From Trichuris trichiura (taxonomy: Eukaryota > Nematoda > Enoplea > Trichinellida > Trichuridae): 64,000 nucleotides of DNA. Shown piece after piece: positions 52,578 to 64,000 of the stretch; position 1 is the first letter of the stretch; every line of letters starts with the position of its first letter. A program made the position numbers and the translations under genes. The stretch covers positions 1,116,001 through 1,180,000 of the forward strand of contig JBAJFE010000060.1 in the NCBI GenBank assembly GCA_037903355.1. Reading direction: 5' to 3'. The notes under the pieces are model-generated. The model searched no databases, was not told the origin of the DNA, and was given only the letters and a program-made list of their open reading frames with translations.

Positions 52578-55500
52578 ATGGAATATCTATGGATTGTGAT
52601 TGCCGGATTCCTTTTCTCCTTCTTTCTTTCATTTTCTATTGGTGCAAATGATACGGCAAACTCATTCGGCACAAGTGTTGGTTCAAAGGTGCTTTCTCTA
52701 CGCAAAGCCTACATTCTGGCCATCATTTTTGAAACATGCGGAGCTATTCTCTTAGGTAGGCTATTTAGCGTTTCAACTTTTTGCCCCAATCGTGTCAACA
52801 TCTGACCTTAAAAACTATTCCCTCTTTTTCTAGCATCTCGCAACGGAACCGCTCCCCGAGGAAGGTTTCCTTTTTGCTTTAAGAATATATTTCCTGCTAG
52901 CTCGTCCTATTTTTAAAAAAAAAGTTATAGGAAGCAAACAAAGTTAGCCTGAATGCAGAGTAATTAACAAAAACTACGGAGAATGACATCTTTCTAACAT
53001 AAGATGAATATGCGCGCGCTTCTACAACGATCTGCGCTGTTACCAACTGAAGCTTAAGAATTTCAAAATGATGCATCACTATGCCTAGAGGAGCCTATTT
53101 CCCGCCTACGCTTTTAGTTTATGTTAGCTGAAGTTTCCAAAAAGGAAGAGCGCTCGTTCTGCCTCATATCTAACCATTTCAGGTTCCAAAGTGACGGATA
53201 CAATGCGATCTGGAGTCATCGACGCAGCCGTGTATAATCAAAGCGAAAAGGCGTACATATCAGGCCAATTAGCGACGCTTTCAGGTAGGAAACAAAACAA
53301 ACTTGCTTATTAAAAATAAATGTCAATTCCAAGCATTTACGGACGCAAGCATAGCTAGCTGCCCTCAATGTACGCATCCAAAACATTTTTTGTAAACAAA
53401 CGCTATCGTAAGCGATAAAGAAAAGTAGTATCTAAACATGCCATGAAGTAGATAGTGAGTCATGCCACTTTGCAGTCATTAATACTACTATCCGAGAAGA
53501 GCTTTATGGAATGTCTGTTGCGCCTCTTGAAAATACAGGGCAGAGCTCAGCATCGATAAAGATGTCTTATTACTGAGATCGTCATAAATATACTACGTAT
53601 TATTATTCATTCTAATTCTCTGCTTCTGTAAGAGACAATCTTGGCGGGAAAAAGGTGGAATGGAGAATAGTGTTGGCAAATTGCATCAGGTGACCGGCTT
53701 GAGATTGGGGAAGACTGAAGAGGGGTCTTCACAAATCCTTACGCTTTGTTAGCTTCATATTTCGCTATGGCAAACAAGCTTTCCAAACAGAGCAATATTA
53801 ACCCAAAGACGCAACTATGGACGAAGGAGGGGCCATACAGACGAAAGTGATACGGAATTTTTAAAGTTCCAGAGTGCTGACCGTTTGTTTTCGAAGAAAA
53901 CTATATATTTCAGGTTGCGGCGTTTGGATGATGTTGGCAACGTTATTCAAACTGCCTGTATCAACAACACACAGCATGGTTGGAGCAACTTTGGGTTACT
54001 CAATCGTACTTCGTCATTTTCAAGGTGTACGATGGTTGAACATTGGCTACATAGGTAACAAATAACAAACCGGATATCCTTTTAGCAGCGTTAAAGTCTG
54101 AAATTACTCTTAACAAATCATTATCACTTTGAAACAAAACATGCGAGATCTACGTTGCGCGATGGTATGCACAAGCAGACGAGTTTCGTCAAAGCTTTCG
54201 GGATAATTTTGCCTTGAAGGCTCTGTTAAATCTAATTTCAGCATACGGCTTCTTCCCTTAAAGAAATTATGCAAATTTTTTTTGCTTCAACTTATTAAAA
54301 GACGGGCTTCACCTGAGATGAAGGAATTGCCTTGCATGCCTGACATACGATGCGTGCTAAAACAAAATTGGCCTTCATACATCGATCTCATCTTATTATG
54401 GAAATTTTTTTCTTTTTGAGTGATACAGAACGTAGAGCCCTTAAGGAAAAATGCTAATAGATATGGTCTAGAACGAATTGACTAATTGACTGCCGCCTGT
54501 TTTTTTCAGTAGCCTCATGGTTCCTGTCGCCAATATTGTCCGGACTAATAACAACCGTGTTTTACATGACAATAAATGCCTCAATTCTAAAAAGGGTAAT
54601 GAGATTATATTATTCCACCCGACGAGGCTTGAATAAGCTCACTTTTAGGATCAAGCGGCCATGCGTGGATTGAACCTCTTACCGTACTTCTACTTTTTCA
54701 CTTTTCTTATCAACATATTTTCAGTGTTTTACGACGGCAGCGCAAGTAACCCGTCTTCAAAAAGCAGCCGCAAACAAAAAAGTTAAACCCCTGTCTTTTT
54801 TTAAGTCCTAAAGTTCAATGAAATTCCTTTTTGGGCAATATGTTTGGTCAGCGTTGTTTTCTCGTTTCTGACAGCCTTGGCGGTTCGCATAACGGTTGTG
54901 CCGAAGCTCCGTAGGAAGTTGACAAGTTTCGGCGTTCCCTAACCTAACGGCTCTTCCAACGACGCGTATTTTCAGACCAAATTCAGCTAGAAATGATAGC
55001 GAAGAATATAAGCTTGGAAAAACAGCAGGAAAGAAAAGGTGAGTTACATTTTGCATTCCATTCAGGCGGCGAGAACCGTGACATAATTTTTACGAAGATA
55101 CTCTCCAGCATATGAATCTGATAGAAAACAGGTTAGCCAACATGGACAACTCGGATAACCCTCTTGGTACGGTCGTATATTGCCGGCATCAATAACGCAT
55201 TACTTGCAGTAAAGGGTATAAAGGATAATAATAACAGTAAGACGGATGCGAATTTGTCCTTACGACGCGAGACAGGAATTCAAAAGGTTAGCATTGTTTT
55301 TTTCACATTGTATAAGTAATGTGCTCATTTGGCCATTGAAACGTTTAGCTTAAAAAATACTTCAGTCCGGTCGACCAAGAAGACCCTCAATGCGTTAAGT
55401 TATTCTCCTTCCTTCAAATTCTCAGCGCATGCTTCAGCGGTTTTGCTCATGGAGGCAACGACGTCAGGTACGAAAATACTCTCACTTTTTTCCAAATGAA

Positions 55501-56048
55501 AATATAAACTGCGCCTCTAGCAATTCCATCGCCCCACTGGTAACCATATGGAACATGTACGCGAAAGGACCGGCGGGAATAGAAGATGGTGTACCCATCT
55601 GGTTGCTCGCATACGGCTCAGCTGGAATGTCAATAGGTTTGTGGCTGTTGGGTCACAGGGTCATTCGCACCGTTGGTGAAGGGCTAACAGAGCTCAATGC
55701 CATAAGGTTTGAACGAACCTTTTTCGGCGAAGAAGTTAATCTCTATGCTAATGCTCTTAAGCGGTTTCTGCGTTGAATTGGCAGCGGCATTCACAGTTCT
55801 GTTCGCCAGCAAATTAGGGCTTCCAATTAGTACGACTCACTGCAAAATCGGTTCGGTGGTGGCCGTTGGCTATATCCGATTTGCCAGGAAGGTCAACCTG
55901 ACCCTATTTCGCAACATCATCCTTTCTTGGGTAGTCACTCTGCCAGCAACAGGTTAACTGTCATTTTTTCAATTCCTAATTCACGCCGTCTTCCTTTGCA
56001 GGAATATGCAGTGCCATCTTAGTCTGGATTTTTGGTTACGTCTTTTGA
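52578..56048 (+). CDS. PiT-family sodium-dependent phosphate transporter
   Basis: Complete in 13 exons, all in phase: 52578-52755, 53183-53284, 53914-54054, 54510-54595, 54649-54745, 54806-54925, 54976-55038, 55098-55166, 55210-55286, 55349-55467, 55521-55706, 55762-55952, 56002-56048, giving 491 aa. Both halves of the inverted-repeat PHO4 fold are present: [11 protein letters not shown] then [15 protein letters not shown] in the N half, [16 protein letters not shown] then [13 protein letters not shown] in the C half. The GANDxANxxGT / GGNDVSN signatures line the phosphate and sodium sites. Between the halves exons 6-9 encode the hydrophilic cytoplasmic loop, which is shorter than in vertebrate PiT1/2 and so explains the length. 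The protein is an integral plasma-membrane Na+/Pi symporter (SLC20; pitr genes in C. elegans). Exons 7-9 are the least certain because the loop is not conserved. Introns 4 to 12 are about 43-62 bp. Confidence 0.95.
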
Positions 56049-56424
56049 CAATGCGTACATACACGTTGTGTGTAATGATGTACAAATTTTTAATTCGTGG
56101 GCAGTGAAAAATGCACAACTTCAATCAAGCAAGCTGCCTTGCCGCATATTCAATGCAAAAAGGCCTCATTTTGACTATGACGACCATTATTGACTCAGCA
56201 TTGAAGAGACGCGTTCAAGTTACCCTATGCAAATATGGGAAAAGCTTGAAAAGGAAAAAAGGCAGAGAAAGTTTAAATAATATGCAAAAAACAAAACTTA
56301 AAAGCCAATAACTTTACTACAAATTTAAAGTTCACTAATGTTAACGTAGCTCGACTCCGCTTGTCGCAATCTTATTCCATTCTAGCGAAGCGGACGTTCG
56401 TCATAACCTTTACAGCTACAAACA

Positions 56425-57624
56425 ATGTCTATCCCGGTGGTCAAAATTTTAGTTTCTGTTGAGATAACCGAAGAAGTAAGTTTTCAATAGCTTTTCCCTC
56501 AAGCCTCTCCATTAAGCATTAATGCTGATATAAACGTAAAGTACGATAGTAGCTCAATTGATCGCGTAAAAACAGGTTCGCATAACGTGGTGCGTATTCC
56601 ATTGTATGCCATCTGCTTCTTTGCTTTTCGTTTCACTTGCAGGGAAACGAACATATACGCACAGTGGCAGAGATTATGAATGCGCTAGGTCTTCCCTACG
56701 CAATTGTGAATGGTATTGATCAGAGATTCACAATCAGCGAAGGCATTACAACTGAGACTTTGGCACATATTCGACGGGAGCTTTTTCCGTTGTTCTTTCA
56801 AAATGGAGCCTATCTGGGTGTGAGCCAATTTTCTTTTCTTTTTTCCAACAGCGCATGTTAGAACGTCAAGTAACAGAACGCAACGAGCTATTAAACTGTG
56901 CAGTACTTTGGGCATAAAGCAAAAGGTAAATTCTCAGTAAATGTAAAAGGCAACTCACACTTGCCTAACAAGGAACGAAGTATCAACTTTGGATACGAAA
57001 AAAAATAACAGACGTAAAATTTGCATATTAACTAATTGCTTCTTAATAATTGTCTTTTCGAGCGCCAACTAGACGGGTTCTCAGCATTTGAATGAAAACA
57101 ATGCCTGCTTGTTTTTATAGAACATCTTCCAGTTTTACGCTGCCTACTGGGAAGGAAACATTCGACTATTCTTTCCATGTTTGTGCCAGTTCGACAGCAC
57201 GATTGGGACTACGTCTAGCGAAGACGACAGTTCGACTACAGATACCACGACGAGCGTAGTGAGTTGAACAAAGTTTAGAAAAATAGGACCGAACAAAGCG
57301 AAAACAAAAAACTATACGCTTTGAGCGCACAGAAATATGGGCGACTTACGTATATCGTAGAAAGTTGTGCTGAAATAAGAAAAACATGTACTACACTAGT
57401 AGTGTAGCGCATGTTCTCGTATACAAGAGCATTTATTGGAAAAGACCATAACGCACCGAACGAGTTGAATCGCAAAAGCTTGCCTTTGCGAATTGCTTCG
57501 CGCATTAACGCACTTTTCAATTAAGGCGTTCGGCAGGAACGACGGAGACAGTACTCTCAGCGTCTATTGCGGACTTACGGACGAATCGTCGAACTGGGGA
57601 AGCTCTGACGAGGAAGATTTTTAA
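56425..57624 (+). CDS. SH3BGR-like thioredoxin-fold protein
   Basis: Four exons: 56425-56475, 56643-56819, 57121-57258, 57526-57624, giving 154 aa from ATG at 56425. The chain starts MSIPVVKILVSVEI, a first beta strand, then a helix (IRTVAEIMNALGLPYAIVN), then LAHIRRELFPLFFQNGAYLG and FQFYAAYWEGNI. The pattern hydrophobic strand, helix, strand, then P-x-x-F-x-N-G-x-Y-x-G-x-x-x-x-F-x-x-A-x-E fits the SH3BGR/SH3BGRL family, which adopts a thioredoxin fold without a CxxC active site; none is present here. The tail is Ser/Thr/Asp/Glu-rich and ends SSDEEDF, matching the acidic tails of SH3BGR. It starts only 376 bp after the phosphate transporter on the same strand. Function is unknown. The splice phase across exons 2-4 relies on the donors GTGAGC and GTGAGT. 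Confidence 0.6.
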
Positions 57625-57724
57625 AATTCCACTGCCATTCCGTGAACACACGCAAGCAAGCAATGAAAACATTTAGTGCCTACTTTTATCAACCGTCTAA
57701 ACTACTACTAAATATTTTCATTGT

Positions 57725-57730
57725 AATAAA
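57725..57730 (+). terminator. Poly(A) signal AATAAA
   Basis: AATAAA lies 101 bp after the SH3BGR-like stop codon and 48 bp before a strong hairpin. Confidence 0.55.
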
Positions 57731-57777
57731 ACTTTGAATATAGCACCTTTTTTGGCAACAAGACCACGCAGCTGCAA

Positions 57778-57825
57778 GCCTACGCTCACAAGCTGGCACA
57801 TATATTCCAACTTGTGAGCGTAGGC
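57778..57825. repeat. Strong 19-bp inverted repeat (hairpin)
   Basis: Arms 57778-57796 and 57807-57825 match at 18 of 19 positions around a 10-nt loop; the outer 15 bp (GCCTACGCTCACAAG) are perfect. It sits just beyond the probable 3' end of the SH3BGR-like gene. Confidence 0.75.
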
Positions 57826-60800
57826 AAAACTACTTTGGCAAAATGCCAAAATAATTTAAAAATTCAAAATCAAACCCTAAAGCTGCTCGAATTTGCATAA
57901 AGCTTACAATTTCGACAAACCCACGCGAACCTACGGCATAATGAATGTTTATTATTACTAAACGTATGTTGAAAACCGAGTTTATAGTAACAGACATACA
58001 CATTCTCACGAAGGATATATCACCGCGTTGTCAGTTTTAATGAGATAAGAATATAAAATAAGATAAAGTTGAAATAGTTAACATCCTCTTTTGCAGTAGC
58101 AGTTATTGAGGCTGCCGAAAGAAGTAATTACTTCAAGATGACGACGGAGAAAAAGCTGCTGTTCTTCCATTAAAAAAAAAAGCAGCTCGTCCTTCGTGCC
58201 AACGCGAGTTAAGAAGCCTTTGCCGTTGATGGACAAAACAGTTGCACATTCCGCAAAAGCTCGAATACTTAATGCAATTCTGAACTGCTTGGTTGGAGCG
58301 GGTGAAACTGTTGACGTCACTACGCAATCTATGCGTCAACTTTGATATCGCTGCCTTAGTCATTTGCATACAAAAACTAGCTTCCGTGAAAAGATCAAAA
58401 AATACACCTATTGAATAAAAATGTTAAAACACAACGGTTATACGGGTGGGGGCAGACATTTTTGGAAAACAATAAAGACTTCAAATAGTAGGGCGGTATG
58501 AGAGCTAAAGCACTTACCGCTTTTTAGGGTTTAACTAGTAAAAAGGTAGCTTTCCGTGGGATACATAGTGACAGCTGCTGGTTCCATATTACGCCCAATG
58601 AAATATTCACTCCCTCCCAAACAAATACGCCTATTTTATCTCTGCTTGTTTTTATCGCGCTTCATTTTAGTTGCCTCTTCTTGCTCAGCTTTTTTCAAGC
58701 ATATTTTCATCAGCGTTCCCAAGAAAAGTTGCAATTATGAAAACGTGACAGAAAGTGATATAATCGAATGGCAGTAAAGCGCGACCTTCTTTTATGGAGA
58801 ACAGCGACGCGAACAAACCATTGGACCTTGGAGAAAATGAAGAGAAGCAACAGAGGCTGCAGTTTTTGGATTTGTTGCGCGGAAAAAGGCTGCGCCAAAT
58901 GACGTTTTCTTTTAAAAGACTGCTTTTCTGAAAACAACAATCTTGTCATTGACTGATGCGCGTTGCAGCCGTCTGCGAAAGCCAAATGTGGTTGCGAAAT
59001 TCCTTCCGCAAAAGTTCAACGCGGAAAATATACGTCGACATAACTTCCCGCTACTGCTAACAGCATGCATTGATCGAAACTCCATCTTTACGTTACTGTA
59101 GCTCGTTTTAAAAATTGGATTAGACTACATATGACATACATCGTTAAAGTATGAACTTCGGACAAGTTAGACAACGCAATAAGCGCCTAACAAACATGGA
59201 AGGCAACCTTACATTCAAGCCGCCTCCAATGAAAAGAGAAGGAAAATGAACTCCAATTCCAAACTAAATTAGCATAAAGGGAATGGCGCTGCTTTACCAG
59301 AACTAATGTTACCTCTTAATGAAAACAACTATTGGTTATTAAGGCCTTTTAAGGTGTGCAGTTTTAAAGGCGAATAACTCAAGCATAGCAACAAGAAAAT
59401 AAGCACAGAATGGAACTGCGCAATTTCTAAGACTAAGCTGGGAAGTTACAGCATGAAGTCAAGTTGTTTAAAAAGGCTAAAACGGTCTCGTATAATGAAA
59501 TTTCAGCAAACGCTAAAACAAATAGAAACTCAAAAGTAATATATCAAGTATGCGGTGTTACCGCGTCGACAAGTTTGACTTTCATTTCAATTCGACGAAA
59601 AACAGCAATAACGCGTGGCAGCGAACATGGAGAAACTGTTACGCTGAAAACGCGTGAAATCGGAGTCGACGTCGTTTTTGCGTTACGGGAGCTAACTTAC
59701 GCGCGGAAAATTGAAAACGACTAAGCAAAGTATTCTATTTGGCTATGTCGTCTTTCGCTTGAAAAACGTATCCATCTTTCGCTGCGCCAAACAAGCAAAG
59801 AATAGTCGAGCTCTTTTACGATGTAAACATGTTGGAATTTCTTCTTTTCTCATCCTTGTTACCAACAACGCGTCGAAGACGTATTAAGCATTTTTGCGCA
59901 TTGCTTTAAAAGGGGTATATTTACCATACAGACTGAATGCGCAATTATAGTTTGTGCATTGCAAGAACTTCTTGAGGACGAACTCCCATACTCTCTAGTT
60001 GACAAATATGGCTAACGCGGTCGGATGTCACTTGTCATGAGAAGGCAGGATGATGCAAACAATTTAAATGTGCCACAATTCACGTAAATAGCCGTTTGGC
60101 AGAAATGCAAATTAAAAAGTTGGTTCGGGATGAGCTATGCCTCTCTACCATTATCTTAAAATGCAAATTTTACAAAATGCGCTACGCTATACTTGTAAGA
60201 GGATTTCAAAAACTTCAGCGCCTGCGAGGCAATGATTATACGAGTTTTATATTTCAAAAAACACATCTATATAACGTAAACAGACAAGGCATAAAATGCC
60301 AGCTGAATTATTCATTCTAAGTATACTGTTGGCCGCACAGGATTTAAAAATTTGTCCAGCTTGACTATTTGGTAAAGTTAATGCAGCGGACGTCATCAAA
60401 TCACTGTTACGTTTAGTGACGAAACAAAGTGGGCAACTAAGCATTCATACTCGAAAAAATTGAAAAAGCGTAACTGTGGAACAGCCTACATTGCAAAAGG
60501 GCTTTCGGCGAATCATCACCGACCTTCACAAGAAGACGTTATTCCAAGTTAGAAAAGATTGTCGACGTGCGCAAACCTTCGGCAGACAAAGTGGCCGAAA
60601 GCGTAAAAGTTTCTCTGATTGAAAGGCAGCAGCACAAACCGCTTTCCCTTCCAATCCTTATCTACGCGGCCGATTTATTTTTCTTCAAAACTTTTCAGCA
60701 CTTTTAACATGACAAATGAGGAACAGCGCGGATGGAGCATCCGCTTTGGCATTTTTGGCAAATAAAACATTACATCGGGGCGAGCCGCATCGTTGGCCAA

Positions 60801-61073
60801 TGCAAAAGAGGAAATTGCCGCTGCACGAAGTAGCGCAGTGCAAAGGAGAGATTCCATTGCCTTTTACGGAATGCGCTGCTTGCATTTGGCGCAAAGTCAC
60901 CCCTTTTCGCTTGACAATGACCAAACTGCGTTTTCGCTCGCAAAGCAGCGAAAAGCATAAAGAATTTCGGTAAACCGCCAATGACATTGGGAAAAGTTAT
61001 TTAAGGAATCAGGTGATTGATGGAGCTAATTGTTGAGGAATGACTGAGACGTGACTGCCGCTGTTAAACAGCC
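57826..61073. other. Intergenic region
   Basis: No recognised gene. ORFs at 58078-58369 (-), 58710-58985 (-), 59464-59724 (+) and both strands of 60685-60987 carry no convincing domain. The last ~60 bp lead into the globin promoter. Confidence 0.4.
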
Positions 61074-61080
61074 TATATAT
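61074..61080 (+). promoter_or_regulatory. TATA box of the globin gene
   Basis: TATATAT lies 54 bp upstream of the globin ATG, leaving room for a 5' UTR of about 25-30 nt. Confidence 0.6.
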
Positions 61081-61133
61081 TCGCCTTTCGCGCAGAGCAG
61101 AGGTGCAGTAGTAGCCGATTGACGGTTCTCACG

Positions 61134-62503
61134 ATGCTCAACAACGCCATCGTCATCCTTCTAACTCTGGGCTTCGCCGCTGCGGGATCACACCCGTCCT
61201 CTGCCAGCATCATAAAAGAGCAAATCTCCAAAATAGAGGTTAACGAAGAAAATGGAGGAAAGCTTTACGAAGTGTAAGTGAACTTTCCCTATTGTGTAAG
61301 CTTCAGTTGAGCAAAAAAATTTGCATACATTCAATCTGTCACTTCTCACGAGATAAGCGCGGCTGATCCACTAAAACCGCTTTTTCAGTTTGAACGTTTG
61401 AGACGGTGAGAAAGAGGGCAAGAAGAAAAAAACTTCAGTTATCATAACCGCATTGTTGGATATACTGCACGGGAAGCTTTTCATTTTCGGAAACTTTAGA
61501 CAGCTTACTTACTGCAAAGTTGCCTGCAGTACGCTGTGCGTATTTTAGACTTCTATGCAAAAATCTAACCTTTTTCATTAGCGCGGTAAAAGGTACTGTT
61601 GAGAGAATTGAAGAGAATATTGACAGATTATTTTTTGCAGCCGCGTTGCTCCCATCTACTCAGTTGCAAGGAAAAGGTTCGCGTAAAGGAGAACTAATTT
61701 TCTGCCCCCACTCTAGGCGCTTTTCGGTACGCGACCATCCGCCAATCATCAGCTTGCTATGATGCAGCCTAAACCTAAGCCTTACGTTTAGGCTTAGGCT
61801 TAAGAGAAGGCAAAACATGATTGCTGGCACGCTTTTACCCATGTCAAGACATAAATTTTACATACCCGTCTTGAAACCGCGTCTTATGGGGGCTGATGAC
61901 TAGCGCGGGGAGGTAATCGAACATGAGCATCACCAACAGTCTACAGTAGGGTGAAGGACGAAAAATTAAATATCAAAAATTTGAAGCGCTAAATCTGTTT
62001 GTTTAAGGTTTTTCACCGTAAAACCGGAATTTCACAAATTCTTTGACCTAAAGCACGCGCCGGAAGGAAAGGACGTCGTGCATAATCAGCGGTTCAAGAC
62101 CTTGGGGAAATTGTTCTTGGAAAAGTTGAAAAGAATCGTCATGGCATGCGAAGATGAGCACCTGCTGAAGGAGGAGATAAAAGGGCTGAAAATGGACCAC
62201 GATCCAAGACATGTTGGCCTTACTGAACTGAAGGTGAGTTCAATATGCAAACCGCTATGAGAACAGTTAATTAGCGTAGATATAGGCGACCTCATAAACC
62301 GCAAGAAGTAAAGTGCCTTTTTCAATTTATAGAATATTTAAACGATCACTCAAAAGAAGAAGATGTCGCTCTTTCTGTTTTAGGGTGCAAAACCTATACT
62401 GATGAAGTTCATTGAGCAAGAAGTCGGAATGACCGAAGAACAGAAGAAGGCATGGGCTGAAATGTTCAAGAAATTCGAAAAAGAATACACCGCATTGCAC
62501 TAA
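61134..62503 (+). CDS. Secreted nematode globin
   Basis: Three exons, 61134-61273, 62008-62233, 62384-62503, give 161 aa. Residues 1-18 (MLNNAIVILLTLGFAAAG) are a signal peptide, so the protein is extracellular or perienteric. The rest is a single globin domain: KLYEVFFTVKPEFHKFFDLK (B-CD region), FKTLGKLFLEKLKRIV (E helix), DHDPRHVG (F helix, proximal His F8), and a G/H end with AWAEMFKKFEKEY. Aligned with myoglobin, B10 is Tyr and E7 is Leu. Tyr B10 is the hallmark of high-oxygen-affinity nematode globins such as that of Ascaris, where E7 is Gln. The two introns fall at phase 2 in the B helix (between E and V of LYEV) and at phase 0 before GAKPIL in the G region, matching the ancestral B12.2 and G7.0 globin intron positions. 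A TATA box and AATAAA bracket the gene. Role: oxygen binding or scavenging, inferred. Confidence 0.93.
61775..61828 (-). repeat. Telomere-hexamer element, copy 2
   Basis: This lies in intron 1 of the globin gene. Read on the minus strand it aligns over ~54 nt with 14745-14799, roughly 80% identical with mostly transition differences, including the shared core TAAGCCTAAGCCTAAACGTA. The similarity continues outside the hexamers. Confidence 0.7.
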
Positions 62504-64000
62504 CTGGCAAACTGGCAATCGTTACTAGCAGAAATAAAGAACTCACCAACTGACAGTCTTTTTTCCTATTGCTTTTCGTAGCGGCTATTTTGTGAATATT
62601 CTCAAAGCGGCTATGCAAAACTGACGAACGAAACAGCTCAGCTGGAAAAAGGGATTCACCATTAGATCAGTGAGGCAATAATGCCCTCAGAACCCTTTGT
62701 CAGCTGTCACAAGTTTGCGCGGGAAACATTTTAAAAACTGATACGAACCATTGCGCTTAACCATTCGGTCCCTTTAAAGATGGCTAAGGTTGCGCAGCAA
62801 ATATTAATAAAATATTGGACGCTACTAGAAAAGGAACCTCTTCCAAAAATAACAAAGGCTAATATAATTCAAATATTTCAAACCCAACAAAACCCCATTA
62901 CTAATAATCAGCGTTTTCCCCAACTGAGTCCTTACGTTATTCGCTAATGCTAATATTACAATAAGAATATAAGAAGTTTCAAATGGAAAACTGCTAAGCG
63001 GTTTGTTAAGGTTAGGGTGCATTGTTACGATGGATACGCGTCAAGGTGGAAAACAATAAAATAAAATATTACCTGCGATCTTTGTCTTCGCCTGCGGGCA
63101 GCCTGTGCAACTTTCTACTTTGCTTTTCTTCTCAGCGCATTTTTAAAAACTCATCCGGGATATTCTGTACATAAAATTCAAATATTTTCGATCGATTTTC
63201 CCGGAGCGCATTCCAACGCTCTTTCGCCCACTTCCGCGAAACCAAAAGCGGAAGTCCGCTTTCCACTCAGCTTTGCGTTTCAAGAATTAAACGCTCGTAC
63301 GGGCATAACAATCATTTGTTTGCTTAACCTTCTTGCATAGCTTTTCTTCCCAACTTTATTGTAAGACGTAGTCGTCATTATGAAGTTTCACATTCCAACA
63401 ATTCAACATGTATTGTCATGTTTTATATGCAACAATCAGTCAACATGCACAACGTTTGGTGGTTGGGACACCTTGTTGAAGTGAGCATCCAATTTATGCA
63501 TTGAAATTGTATCTGATGTCGGCAAAATTACACGTCGCTCCTTATTTGGCTACCGGATGCCGTACTATTGTTGCTAAACGCAGAATATTTAAAATTTCCA
63601 ACTTCTTCCTTTTTTGACCTTTGTAAGCGTTCGAATAGACAGTTTCAGATGGCAAAGAGCGCGTAACAATTTGGCTCGTAGATGGAAGGCAGAAAAACCA
63701 AATTTTTGACCAGCCTATAGACATACCGTAGCATAAACATCATTCAAGCATGACCGCATAATTGAATTTCAAATCTTCGCAATGCCGCGGCGATAAACTG
63801 GCAACAAACGATCACTATTTGCGTGATCGGGTTGAATTCCAAAAATTATTGCCACATTGCGTAACGAATCTGTACACGTCAGCATTCTGAAAAAGAAATA
63901 ACGTTTCAACTTTTGTTTACTCGCAAATTTTGAAATTTCAAACCACCTCATATCAATCGATGAGAGCTGTATTCATTTGTTTTTCTCAACATACAATGCT
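62504..64000. other. Downstream region to window end
   Basis: An AATAAA at 62533-62538 is the likely globin poly(A) signal. Beyond it I recognise no gene; ORFs of 60-65 aa at 62825, 63542 and 63769 (all -) are unremarkable. Confidence 0.5.
62533..62538 (+). terminator. Poly(A) signal AATAAA of the globin gene
   Basis: AATAAA begins 30 bp after the globin stop codon in an otherwise short 3' UTR. Confidence 0.75.

Overview
This is nuclear DNA from a nematode. The evidence is spliced genes with short GT-AG introns (many about 45-60 bp), a COUP-TF nuclear receptor, a pepsin-family aspartic-protease homologue of nematode type, a secreted globin with the nematode-type Tyr at B10, and interstitial tracts of the nematode telomere hexamer TTAGGC. 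Sequence alone does not fix the species. A clade I (Enoplea/Dorylaimia) worm is a reasonable guess but is not demonstrated. All gene models below were assembled by hand from six-frame translation, splice signals and intron phase; no search or RNA data was available.

Layout. 0-8 kb: no recognised gene, GC-richer sequence with long overlapping ORFs on both strands. 7.97-11.33 kb (+): the last two exons of a CaaX-tailed, paralemmin-like protein. 12.73-16.19 kb (-): an 11-exon lipid-transfer gene with an N-terminal PH domain and a C-terminal GLTP-like domain (FAPP2/PLEKHA8 type). 17.70-18.32 kb (+): a complete four-exon UEV/Mms2 ubiquitin E2 variant. 22.9-23.4 kb (-): a doubtful BTB-like ORF. 23.75-36.41 kb (-): a five-exon COUP-TF (NR2F/UNC-55) receptor whose fourth intron is 9.8 kb and holds a BTB-BACK-like relic and a stop-riddled pseudogene-like stretch. 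36.4-45.6 kb: mostly non-coding, with a small fold-back insertion at 44.2 kb. 45.6-47.9 kb (-): an aspartic-protease homologue with an altered active-site motif. 48-52.5 kb: no recognised gene. 52.58-56.05 kb (+): a complete 13-exon PiT-family phosphate transporter. 56.43-57.62 kb (+): an SH3BGR-like thioredoxin-fold protein directly downstream. 61.13-62.50 kb (+): a secreted globin with TATA box and poly(A) signal.

The genes do not form one pathway; they are ordinary eukaryotic neighbours. The most unusual non-genic signals are three. First, a 174-bp fold-back insertion at 44.17-44.35 kb is flanked by a 15-bp direct repeat and carries a hammerhead-ribozyme-like core on the minus strand. Second, a related telomere-hexamer-containing element lies in introns of two different genes (14.75 and 61.78 kb), antisense to both hosts. 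Third, there are other fold-back hairpins at 46.6 and 57.8 kb. Among proteins, the protease homologue has DTST in place of DTGS, the GLTP domain appears to lack its usual tryptophan motif, and the COUP-TF has His instead of Gly in its first zinc finger.
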